A DNA stretch of 7,622 nt from JBNJEM01 sp051745935 (GCA_051745935.1 JBNJEM010000382.1:1-7622), one strand, 5' to 3'; positions 1 through 6,907 are shown, counted from the stretch's first letter. The notes: a model not told the origin generated them from the letters alone. Numbers and translations: made by a program.

Positions 1-183
1 CCGCTTCCAGAACGCTTCACGGGAAACCTGACCGGTTTTGTCATGGGTTTTTCGTTGTACATCGCCACTTCGGTACTTCCTCGCCGTCCCCGTGCCGGTG
101 GGGCCAACACTCGCTCTCACGACGCTTCGCGTTCATCGGTCCAGCCAAGGTGGCGCTGTCCATGGGGTCAAAACAACATCTTG

Positions 184-197
184 GATGCCCCGGCATC
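184..197 (-). terminator. weak hairpin after lipoprotein gene
   Basis: A perfect inverted repeat (GATGC, 4-nt loop, GCATC) lies 10 bp past the stop codon of the lipoprotein gene. On the minus strand it is followed by a moderately T-rich stretch (about 180 down to 166, ending TTGTTTTG) rather than a clean T run. It could be a weak terminator or an mRNA 3' stabiliser. The rest of 1-207 shows no gene that I can support. Confidence 0.3.
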
Positions 198-207
198 AAC
201 CAGTCGG

Positions 208-1872
208 TCAGCGATCCGTCTTCCGCAACTCAACCCGCGCCTGGCCGCGATTGTTCTCCAGATCGGCGGGCGAATCATTGATTCGCAAAAAGAGGGTCCC
301 CGCGCGGTCGAATTGCAGTTCACGCCGGAGCCCGATCGGTTGGGGATCAGCCAGCGGCGTCATGTTCGCAAGAGGCTTCGTCTGGTCACTGACCCCGGCC
401 AGTAGCATCCCCAGCGGATGGCCATCATGATACCGGATGGTCACGCCTCCCGGCTCGCACCACCAGATTTTCGGCTCCTGGTCCAGCTGATAGCGACCGC
501 TCGCTTCCAGTACATACGTGGTGCCAGGCGATACGGCCAGGCCGGTCGATTGCCAACCTCGGTCCGCCCGGATCTCAAGGACGGTCGTGGCGTCGCGATC
601 AAATGCCGTTGGCTCATAACGGATTGCTTCTCGCCGAAGATCATACCCATACTCCACGTTGGCGACAAACAGCCGCCACTGTTCAATCAGCCGTCGCGCA
701 TCCGGACTAAACAGGTCGTGGAAGCGTTGAGTCAATTGACGTGGCGGGTCGTCCACATACCGCGTCAATTGGCGAAACCGTTCCGAGAACTGGGGGTGCC
801 CGTCCAAGAACGCCGCGATCGCCCAACACCATCCGTAGGGTTCAACGTCCAAGTGCGCCGTGGGTCCGAACTTGGTAATCTCCTCGATCGACAACCACCG
901 CTCGGCTGCGTACTCGGTCTTCACGATCTTGATCCGGCCCCAGTAGGGCACCTCGTCGCGGTTTTGCGGAAAGTACCGAAGTCGCAGCTCGCCGTCTTTC
1001 CAGCGATGGGTCGCCAGGAGCTCCGCCATGCCCTCCGAGTACCAGGGTGGCCCCATGCCCCGCAGGTAAGTTTGCATGAACAGGTGTGTTCCTTCATGCA
1101 GCAAAAGGTGACGGCGATAATAGTCGCTGGGTTGATCGAATAACCATAGTTCCCCGTGTTGGCTGTACCCGTGCCCAAAACGCGGCAAGTTCTCCGGCAG
1201 TAACCCGGCCTGTTCAAACAGCTCGCGGCGATCCATGAGGTAGGCCCGCACCTTCCAATCTTCCACCACGTCAGCCCGCACACCGAAGTACTCGCACCAG
1301 GGTTCGATCGCCAGGTCAAAGACCCGCGGCAGTTCATCCACGCCCGGCGCCGCGGGCACGTCCGTGAAAACCGTGACGTGCTTTCCTTCCACTTTGCGTA
1401 TGCCCGCCGCGGCCACGCGGTCTTCGTCAATGGGAGGCGGGGCCTGGATATGTGAATCAGACGGGTCGGACGCCGCGGCTCGTTCTTTTTCCGGATCGGG
1501 CTTCTTCGGATCAAACGCCGGCGTGAAACCCGCCGGCCGATCCGCTTGAGGCTTCGTTGCGGCGCGGGACGCCGAGTCAGCCGTTGACGCTTTCGCCCCA
1601 CCGGCCTTTTCGCCTGGAGTGGCGGGACGCGTGGCCGATCGGTTAGCCCGCCGGCGGCTCGCTTTCTGGCCAGGGGAAATGGCTCCGGACGTTCCTTTCG
1701 TCGCCTCCCCCGCCCCCTTCTCCGATGGCCCACACGAGGTCAGCCACGGCATCGAGACCGCCATCGCGCAAACGAGCACCCGGGTCGCTGAAGGCAGACG
1801 AGCCTTGTTCAGAAAGCTGCTGGATCGCTCAACCACATAAAGAGACTTTCCCAAAAGGCCCGGTAAAACCAT
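208..1872 (-). CDS. probable lipoprotein: DUF1570-like HExxH metallopeptidase with C-terminal LecA-like domain
   Basis: Probable exported zinc metallopeptidase, 554 aa. A hydrophobic segment at about residues 32-44 ends in a lipobox-like LTSC (44-47), so Cys47 could be lipidated. Residues 48-150 are an Ala/Pro/Lys/Arg-rich low-complexity linker, probably a surface spacer. The catalytic core covers about 160-410. It has HEGTH at 259-263, which fits the HExxH zinc motif, and a downstream WYSEGMAE whose E280 or E284 could be the third ligand, as in gluzincins and the planctomycete DUF1570 family. Residues 430-554 are predicted to be beta-rich. They resemble the Pseudomonas lectin LecA, including an aligned calcium-site pattern D533, D537, N540, N541. 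The substrate is unknown. The ATG at 1872 gives a long n-region. A GTG at 1836, nine bases after GGAAAG, would give a more normal 35-residue signal peptide and is a credible alternative start. The family call is from motif recognition, not from a search. Confidence 0.88.
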   Translation of the reverse strand: MVLPGLLGKSLYVVERSSSFLNKARLPSATRVLVCAMAVSMPWLTSCGPSEKGAGEATKGTSGAISPGQKASRRRANRSATRPATPGEKAGGAKASTADSASRAATKPQADRPAGFTPAFDPKKPDPEKERAAASDPSDSHIQAPPPIDEDRVAAAGIRKVEGKHVTVFTDVPAAPGVDELPRVFDLAIEPWCEYFGVRADVVEDWKVRAYLMDRRELFEQAGLLPENLPRFGHGYSQHGELWLFDQPSDYYRRHLLLHEGTHLFMQTYLRGMGPPWYSEGMAELLATHRWKDGELRLRYFPQNRDEVPYWGRIKIVKTEYAAERWLSIEEITKFGPTAHLDVEPYGWCWAIAAFLDGHPQFSERFRQLTRYVDDPPRQLTQRFHDLFSPDARRLIEQWRLFVANVEYGYDLRREAIRYEPTAFDRDATTVLEIRADRGWQSTGLAVSPGTTYVLEASGRYQLDQEPKIWWCEPGGVTIRYHDGHPLGMLLAGVSDQTKPLANMTPLADPQPIGLRRELQFDRAGTLFLRINDSPADLENNRGQARVELRKTDR

Positions 1873-1997
1873 GGAGGTTCCCCATCACTTAGACCTCATA
1901 ACAAAACCGCGTGGACGTGCCGTCATCCAGGGATTTTGGAAGCGAGAGCTTTGGTTTGTGTTATGGGCTGTTAACCAACATTCACTTTCAGACGGAC

Positions 1998-3266
1998 TCA
2001 CAGAGCACGTCGATGCCGCCGCTGTCGGCCTCGGGAATCGAAGGGGGGCCGAGGTGGTCGCGGCGCGGCCGGTTCCTCACCGCCCGATTTCTTCGATTCG
2101 TCCCTTTCAGGCGTAACGCCACTCAGTTCGTCACGCTCCAACAACCGATTGATGCGTTGTTCAACGCGTGTCAATTCAGGCCCTTCTTCCGAGGTGACGA
2201 ACGTGAAAGCCATGCCCTCGCGCCCCATGCGTCCGGTGCGTCCCACGCGATGGACGTAATCGTCGCAGAATTGGGGAATGTCAAAGTTGATGATATGTGA
2301 AATGCTGGTGACATCAATTCCGCGCCCGACCACGTCGGTGGCCACCAGATAGCGGAGCTTGCCCGCGCGGAATTGTTTCATGACTTGATCGCGAGTTCCC
2401 TGTGCCATGTCGCCATGAATGGCAGCCACGCTGTCCAGATGCTTGGAAAGTCGCTTCTGGACCGTGTCCGTGCGCCGCTTCGTGCGGCAGAAGATAATCG
2501 CTTGCTTCGGTTTCTCCCTCGCGAATAGTTTCAGCAACAAATCGAATTTTCGGTTCTGCTCGACGGCGAAGTATCGCTGTTCAATCGTGCTGACGGCAAT
2601 GTCCGTCGGCGAAAAATCCAACGTTTCCGGCTCGTGCATGTAGCGGCGCGATAACCGCTGGATGGGCGGCGGAACGGTGGCGCTGAGCAGCATGGTTTGG
2701 CGATCTTTGGGACACTTGCGGAGAATCTTCTCAATGTCCGGCCGAAACCCGATGTCCAGCATCCGGTCGGCCTCGTCCAAAACCACGATTTCCACCTGGC
2801 TCAGATCCAGCGTTCGACGCCCCATGTGGTCCAAGACGCGGCCAGGCGTGCCCACCACGATGTCCGCCCCGCGCCGTAGTTTGTCGATCTGACCGCGAAT
2901 CGGCTTCCCACCGTAGAGCGCCACGCAGGTCAGCCGGTGCTGGGCAGCCAACTTGACCACTTCCTCCCGCACTTGCACCGCCAGCTCCCGCGTGGGGACC
3001 AGAATCAGCGCTCGCGGGTGCTTCGCATCGTGATACTCCAACACCTCGATAATCGGGACCGCAAAGGCGCCGGTTTTACCCGTGCCCGTTTGAGCCTGCC
3101 CGACAATGTCGATGTCGTCCAGGGCCTTGGGAATCATTCCCGCTTGGATCGGGGTGGGAGTTTGATAGCCCGCGGCCTTCAATGCATTAAGCATTTCGCC
3201 GGACAAGTCCATGTCCTCGAACCGAGGCAGCGATTCCTCTCGGTTTTTTGTCTTTTTCTTTGCCAA
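1998..3266 (-). CDS. DEAD-box ATP-dependent RNA helicase
   Basis: ATP-dependent RNA helicase of 422 aa (RhlE/CshA-like group) that remodels RNA duplexes in the cytoplasm, typically in ribosome assembly, mRNA decay or cold adaptation. All core motifs are visible: Q motif (F16, Q41), motif I AQTGTGKTG 58-66, Ia PTRELA 91-96, GG 119-120, TPGR 140-143, DEAD 164-167, SAT 195-197, IIFC 257-260, motif V ATDVVGRGID 309-318 and motif VI HRVGRTGR 339-346. The tail after about residue 380 is short, charged and Pro/Arg-rich, with no recognisable extra RNA-binding domain. The start is TTG at 3266. It is preferred over the next in-frame ATG (residue 19) because the Q-motif aromatic F16 would otherwise be lost, and because a Lys-rich MAKKK start is typical. 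Only a weak AGAG lies upstream. The lipoprotein gene follows after 125 bp. The family is certain; the subfamily is not. Confidence 0.97.
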   Translation of the reverse strand: MAKKKTKNREESLPRFEDMDLSGEMLNALKAAGYQTPTPIQAGMIPKALDDIDIVGQAQTGTGKTGAFAVPIIEVLEYHDAKHPRALILVPTRELAVQVREEVVKLAAQHRLTCVALYGGKPIRGQIDKLRRGADIVVGTPGRVLDHMGRRTLDLSQVEIVVLDEADRMLDIGFRPDIEKILRKCPKDRQTMLLSATVPPPIQRLSRRYMHEPETLDFSPTDIAVSTIEQRYFAVEQNRKFDLLLKLFAREKPKQAIIFCRTKRRTDTVQKRLSKHLDSVAAIHGDMAQGTRDQVMKQFRAGKLRYLVATDVVGRGIDVTSISHIINFDIPQFCDDYVHRVGRTGRMGREGMAFTFVTSEEGPELTRVEQRINRLLERDELSGVTPERDESKKSGGEEPAAPRPPRPPFDSRGRQRRHRRAL

Positions 3267-3312
3267 AACTGAACTCTAAATTACCAAAGTCACAATTAGC
3301 TAACTTAATTTG
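3267..3312 (-). promoter_or_regulatory. AT-rich probable promoter region of the helicase gene
   Basis: This stretch just upstream of the helicase TTG start is far richer in A and T than the surrounding GC-rich DNA. On the minus strand it contains TTGTGA followed 15 bp later by TAATTG, a poor but possible -35/-10 pair. No single hexamer pair is convincing, so the promoter is inferred mainly from base composition and position. Confidence 0.3.
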
Positions 3313-3878
3313 ATCACAAACGACACCAATCCGGCTACGTGGCGGGCATCACCACCTCGGGCGCTCCAGACCCCGCCCATGTAAAACCGGGTCGTAGGTG
3401 CAGACCACTGCACGAAGTTAAACTCTTTAGAGTATAACTCTAACAATAGATGGGCCTTGGGGCAACGGCTTAATTCCCCATCGCGAGGCTTCCCGGCGCC
3501 GATACGAACCGGTCCCGCAGCTTTTGTTCCCAGAGCATGGCGCAAGGCCGAGGTCTTTCCGGCCCGAGTGGGCCGGGCTAGCCCCCCCCCGAGAATGCGA
3601 CTCGTCGCCGTTGTCGTCACCCACCGGTCGAACCAACGTGGCGTTGTCGAACTAAGGAAGCGATTATTCGCCTTACCCCACCGATGCCCTCTGTTCTTGG
3701 GGGCCCGGAAGCAACCGCCTCGTTCCTCGGCAACCGAACCACTATACTTCAGGCGGTCGGATTTGTCCGGGGTGGAAAGCTGCCCGACGCAAGCCGTCCT
3801 CCCGTTGGTCGGACTCGCGGCGGACAAAGTGATCGCGACCGGTATAAAATCCCTGGTGAGGCTTTTTGCAGTCCGAGT
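3313..3878. other. gene-free divergent gap rich in small hairpins
   Basis: I see no convincing protein-coding gene here. Open frames cross it on both strands, but they show no recognisable domain and look like chance frames in GC-rich DNA. What it does hold is a run of inverted repeats: 3398-3413 (GTGCAG, loop ACCA, CTGCAC), 3422-3441 (alternating ACTCT/AGAGT), 3458-3480 (TGGGG/CCCCA, 13-nt loop), 3546-3564 (GGCCG/CGGCC), 3559-3576 (CCGGCCC, loop GAGT, GGGCCGG) and 3575-3584 (GGGCTAGCCC), then a nine-C run at 3582-3590. It could be a long structured 5' leader of the helicase mRNA, a small RNA, or simply GC-rich spacer. I could not match it to tmRNA, SRP RNA or RNase P RNA. Confidence 0.45.
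3843..3848 (+). promoter_or_regulatory. possible -10 box for the HEAT-repeat gene
   Basis: TATAAA matches five of six bases of the sigma-70 -10 consensus. It lies about 30 bp before the ATG at 3879. No good -35 hexamer is found 16-18 bp upstream, so this is a weak call. Confidence 0.22.
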
Positions 3879-5456
3879 ATGAACGGAGAGAATCGCCCCA
3901 GACTGGCTGGTACCATGAACTTGCAGTTTTCTTGTTTGCTCGAGTCACTCCAGGCGCCCGCTCAGTTGGACGCCAAACAAATGGATCATTTTGTCCGATG
4001 CTGCGAGGTGGTTGACCAACTGGCCACGTCAGACGTCGCGGCGTTGCTGGAGGCGGCACGGCGGCACTGTTCGCTATCGGGCGGGCCCCAAGAGGCCATG
4101 CTGGAACCGCTGTTGGAGCGGCTCGTGGCCCGGCAAAACCAAAAGCCGGAGCCCTTATCCCACGAGATCCGGGACCGGATCGTGTCGTTGTATGGCCTGC
4201 TAGGCCCGACATCCCGGTGCCGCGGACGCCTGCTGCAATGGCTGGCCATGTCATGCCATGACGCGGACCTTCAAGCGTTGGTGGAATGTATCATTTCAGC
4301 CCCCCCGGAAGACCCACGGGCGGCCGCGCTCGCACTGACCCCCTTATTTCAGGGGCGCGACTACAAGCCGGCGGTGCTTTTTCCACGACTGTTCGCCGCG
4401 CTGCAAAACCTGAGCATTGCAGCCCCGATTCTCGACTTGTCCAATTACGTGACCCGCGAAGGCTTGGTCGAACAGCATCCCGCCGCGGAACGTGGCGGCG
4501 GGTTGGCTACCCTGCTGGGACATCTGGCCGAGCGACTTGGGTGCATTGAGGAGAACCCGGCGGCGGCGGGCGAGTCACCTGAAACGCTGAGCCAAAAAAT
4601 CGATGAATGCGTGTCGCTCGTGGTCGCCCTGTGTGACAGCCTGGCACTCATTGGAGAAACTTCCGCCGTGGGAAAGCTCTACCAGGCTCTCGATTTGCAA
4701 CACCGTAGAATTCGCACCGAAGCGGCTGCCGCCCTGGCCAAGCTGGGTGAGCCGAAAGGGGTGGACGCACTGGTACAACTCGCGGCGGAGCCCGTCGCCC
4801 GATTGCGTGTGATCTCGCACGCCCAAGAGCTGGGCCTGGCGGACAAAATCCAAGACGCATATCGAACCGAAACAGCCCAAGCCGAGGCTCAAGTCGCCGT
4901 GGAGCTCGCCCAGCCCGCGTTCTTCGGAATCCCTCCCACCTCGCTGGACCTGTTCGATTCAAGGACTCAGTTCTGGCCCGGCTTTGACAGCCCCGTGCCT
5001 TGCTACCTTTTTCGTTACGAGTATCGTTTCCCAAACGCGCCCTACCACAACGTGGCCATTGCCGGACCCTTGGTCCACGCGTTTGTTGCCGACCTCACGG
5101 ACCTGCCTCCGGAGGACATCTACGCCGCCTACGCCGGCTGGCACGTGGAAGATGAAAGCGTATTCGAGGTTCCCGCCGATCACTTCACCGCCGAGCAACT
5201 GACCGAAGCCGAGCGACTGGAACTGCAGCTCCGCAACGCGCAATACGACGCGATCGAGCCCATCCGCTTGGGATACTTCTTCGGCGAGCGAGCCTTGATC
5301 GCGAAAGCCATGCATGATGGAGTGACCGGAATTGCCGTCGCCGATCAGAACGGGATCGATTGGTTTCCCGCAACCACGCAACAGCACCCAATCGGCGCGG
5401 AAGAAGCCTTCTGCATCTACAAAGGACGACGACTGCTGAGATTGTTCAACGGCTGA
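3879..5456 (+). CDS. HEAT-like repeat protein with uncharacterised C-terminal domain
   Basis: Protein of 525 aa with no signal peptide or membrane segment, so probably cytoplasmic. Residues 15-330 are largely helical, with a clear HEAT/PBS-lyase-like pair at about 265-320 (EAAAALAKLG followed by VDALVQLAAEP), which suggests a protein-binding scaffold. Residues 345-525 form a distinct, probably alpha/beta region rich in aromatics (for example FWPGFD at 365-370, YAAYAGWH at 415-422 and LGYFFGERALI at 464-474). I cannot assign it to a family. The frame stays open back to an ATG at 3684, but that extension is Gly/Arg/Pro-rich and lies across the candidate promoter, so it is probably not translated. 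ATG 3879 and ATG 3915 are the realistic starts and neither has a good Shine-Dalgarno sequence. The gene stands alone, divergent from the helicase and converging on the PEP-CTERM gene. That a gene is present is likely; its function is unknown. Confidence 0.85.
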   Translation: MNGENRPRLAGTMNLQFSCLLESLQAPAQLDAKQMDHFVRCCEVVDQLATSDVAALLEAARRHCSLSGGPQEAMLEPLLERLVARQNQKPEPLSHEIRDRIVSLYGLLGPTSRCRGRLLQWLAMSCHDADLQALVECIISAPPEDPRAAALALTPLFQGRDYKPAVLFPRLFAALQNLSIAAPILDLSNYVTREGLVEQHPAAERGGGLATLLGHLAERLGCIEENPAAAGESPETLSQKIDECVSLVVALCDSLALIGETSAVGKLYQALDLQHRRIRTEAAAALAKLGEPKGVDALVQLAAEPVARLRVISHAQELGLADKIQDAYRTETAQAEAQVAVELAQPAFFGIPPTSLDLFDSRTQFWPGFDSPVPCYLFRYEYRFPNAPYHNVAIAGPLVHAFVADLTDLPPEDIYAAYAGWHVEDESVFEVPADHFTAEQLTEAERLELQLRNAQYDAIEPIRLGYFFGERALIAKAMHDGVTGIAVADQNGIDWFPATTQQHPIGAEEAFCIYKGRRLLRLFNG

Positions 5457-5556
5457 AGTTGTCGAAAGTCCGCGCGCCAAATCAAGCATCATTTCGCCGT
5501 TTTTTCCGGCAGCGGGTGCCCCCCTTGCTCATTCGTCTTTGCACTCATCGGTGCCT

Positions 5557-5575
5557 TCCGTGTTATTCGTGATCC
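5557..5575. repeat. short intergenic repeat, copy 1
   Basis: TCCGTG, a 5-nt spacer, then CGTGATCC. The same two words occur in reverse complement at 5651-5674 with a 7-nt spacer. Nearby ATTCGT occurs at 5531 and again at 5565. The look is of the degenerate CACGGAT/ATTCGTG-type tracts I associate with planctomycete intergenic regions; that association is from general recollection. Confidence 0.5.
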
Positions 5576-5650
5576 CTCTTCCGCCGCCGCACGCCTACGG
5601 GTCCCGGACACGCGTCAACAACGAACGGGAAAATCGCAAGGTCGTTAAAC

Positions 5651-5674
5651 CACGGATCACGCGGAGCGCACGGA
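5651..5674. repeat. short intergenic repeat, copy 2 (inverted)
   Basis: Contains GGATCACG and CACGGA separated by 7 nt. This is the reverse complement arrangement of the 5557-5575 element, about 75 bp away. CACGGAT itself occurs twice (5651 and 5669), so the unit is also an internal direct repeat with an 18-bp period. Confidence 0.5.
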
Positions 5675-5913
5675 TAAAGCATCAATTCAGGGCGCGGTTC
5701 CACGTTACTGCTGGGGGTGACAATTTGAACGCTTGAATGGTCCATTTTTAGGCTGGAGGTCGGCGAAGACAATCCGTGGAGGTGAAGCGCCGGACGGAGT
5801 GTTTTGCGAAATTCTGTCCGGTTGTATGGCAGCGTAAAGAAAGAAGGAATACCACAATTCGGTTCGTCCCACCCACCACGATCAGCAGCGAATACAACGT
5901 ATGGTTAAGCTGT

Positions 5914-5947
5914 AAAAAAAGCCGGATAACCGAGCGGATTATCCGGC
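5914..5947 (-). terminator. intrinsic terminator of the PEP-CTERM gene
   Basis: Read on the minus strand, this is a perfect 9-bp stem (GCCGGATAA / TTATCCGGC) with a 9-nt loop, followed directly by seven T residues. It begins about 40 bp past the stop codon of the PEP-CTERM gene. It has all the hallmarks of a Rho-independent terminator. The strand is fixed by the T tract, which is A7 on the plus strand at 5914-5920. Confidence 0.9.
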
Positions 5948-5987
5948 GGCAATTTCGTTTGGTGTTGCGCGGGCATGGAATCGTTAA

Positions 5988-6794
5988 CTAGCACGTCTTC
6001 CTGCGACGCCACCAGACAACGAGACCCAAGAGCGATCCGAGTCCAAAGAGACAAAACGTCCCCGGCTCCGGCACGCACTCCGTCGCGACGTGGACGTAAT
6101 CGATAAGAACGGTTCCTGGTATATTTCCAGCCTCGTCGTCAGTTACCTCAAAGTCGATATTTAGCGCTTCCCACACGGGATTCGGCTCTACGGCGACCCA
6201 ATAGTTCTGTCTGCCCCAACCGTCTGACAGTTCCGCCGCCAGGTCCGCATCTGCTACCGGCTGAGAATCGCCAGAGGCGGTCACGTCGGTTACCGCCGTG
6301 ACCGAGGCAGGGTCCATCAACAACTCCATTTCAACCCATATGTGTTTCCTTGGCCAATCACGATCCCGGTTATCCAAATGCAACGTCAAACCAATTTCTG
6401 TACCGTTCTCTTGCCCCACAATGCCAATCATGCCCTGACGGTCACCGGGAAGAGTGTCGGATGTGTCCACCCATTCCACGGGGCCTCTCCACTCGATCCA
6501 GTCCGATTCATACAACAGCTCATCGTCGGTGCCTTGCATATGGTAGTTCTCGCCGGGCACCAAGTCTTTCCTAGATTCGTTGGTCTCATCCGTCTCATCA
6601 GCTGGCCATCCTGTCGGATTGGTTGCAAAATCGATCATCACATTTCGTTGGTAGGGAAACTGGGTCACCCAGCCGCCCTCTGGAATAACGGCGGCTTCCT
6701 CTGGCGGATTGTTGAATTCTTCGGCCTGCCCAATCGAAACGCTGAACAGTACAACAGCCAAAACCACACCCGGCAGCAACACATGTCGGAACAT
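5988..6794 (-). CDS. PEP-CTERM sorting domain protein
   Basis: Secreted protein of 268 aa. Residues 1-24 form a signal peptide (hydrophobic core VLLPGVVLAVVLF, likely cleavage after GQA at 22-24). The C terminus is a textbook PEP-CTERM signal: VPEPGT at 241-246, a hydrophobic helix at about 247-262, then RRRK at 263-266. In this family an exosortase recognises that tail at the membrane and the protein is sorted to the surface or matrix. The middle (25-238) is acidic and Trp-rich and I do not recognise a domain. The ATG at 6794 is chosen because AGGGGGG lies 8 bases upstream and the signal peptide starts there. An in-frame start at 6902 would add a Cys-rich leader and would fall at the predicted transcription start. 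The gene has its own promoter and terminator. No exosortase is in the window. Confidence 0.9.
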   Translation of the reverse strand: MFRHVLLPGVVLAVVLFSVSIGQAEEFNNPPEEAAVIPEGGWVTQFPYQRNVMIDFATNPTGWPADETDETNESRKDLVPGENYHMQGTDDELLYESDWIEWRGPVEWVDTSDTLPGDRQGMIGIVGQENGTEIGLTLHLDNRDRDWPRKHIWVEMELLMDPASVTAVTDVTASGDSQPVADADLAAELSDGWGRQNYWVAVEPNPVWEALNIDFEVTDDEAGNIPGTVLIDYVHVATECVPEPGTFCLFGLGSLLGLVVWWRRRKTC

Positions 6795-6802
6795 CGCACC
6801 AT

Positions 6803-6809
6803 CCCCCCT
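6803..6809 (-). promoter_or_regulatory. ribosome binding site that fixes the PEP-CTERM start
   Basis: AGGGGGG on the minus strand sits 8 nt before the ATG at 6794. It is a usable purine-rich Shine-Dalgarno-like site and is the best one in this window, where most starts lack one. It supports the short form of the protein. Confidence 0.55.
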
Positions 6810-6907
6810 GCTACAAGAGCAACACCATTTCCGCTTTTCCAAGACCGGTCCTGGCGCCAAACAGAAACCGCCCATTCCGCAACACTCGCATTCCCCCTGC
6901 AATCGGT

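Larger units (their letters stand above)
5457..5913. other. gene-free gap between converging genes
   Basis: No coding region is supported in this 457-bp stretch. Open frames are short and have no recognisable features. It contains the inverted pair of short repeats listed separately (5557-5575 and 5651-5674). I see no intrinsic terminator for the upstream HEAT gene: the T run at 5500-5505 lies in a hairpin loop rather than after a stem. Confidence 0.6.

Noticed and set aside
38..1143. Plus-strand open frames opposite the lipoprotein gene
   Set aside because: They are antisense shadows of a strongly supported minus-strand gene and have no motifs of their own.
1921..1981. TTGGTT / AACCAA inverted repeat between the helicase and the lipoprotein genes
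   Set aside because: The arms are only 6 bp with a long loop and no T tract on the right strand. Not enough for a terminator or operator call.
3582..3590. Run of nine C residues
   Set aside because: It might be a slippage site or a sequencing artefact, but it lies outside any gene and no phase-variable frame is visible.
3701..3713. CCGGAAGCAACCG, which recalls the SRP RNA tip (GGAAGCAGCC)
   Set aside because: The flanking bases do not form the SRP helix and the conserved loop words are missing. Chance similarity.
3300..3827. Open frame of 175 codons on the minus strand in the divergent gap
   Set aside because: It has no recognisable domain, signal or start site, is rich in Arg/Gly/Ser/Thr as expected for chance GC-rich frames, and overlaps the putative hairpin region and promoter of the plus-strand gene.
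3684..3878. Upstream extension of the HEAT-repeat gene
   Set aside because: The added 65 residues are low in hydrophobic order, lie across a possible -10 box, and do not resemble the helical protein that follows. Treated as untranslated.
5496..5510. GCCG, T run, CCGGC as a terminator of the HEAT gene
   Set aside because: The T residues sit in the loop and no T tract follows the stem, so it does not fit an intrinsic terminator.
5776..5991. Open frame of 71 codons on the plus strand
   Set aside because: It runs through the terminator stem of the opposite gene and has no ribosome site or recognisable content.
6795..6902. N-terminal extension of the PEP-CTERM protein with a Cys-rich leader
   Set aside because: It would place the start codon at the predicted transcription start and put a long Cys-rich stretch before a clear signal peptide. 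The ATG at 6794 has the better ribosome site.
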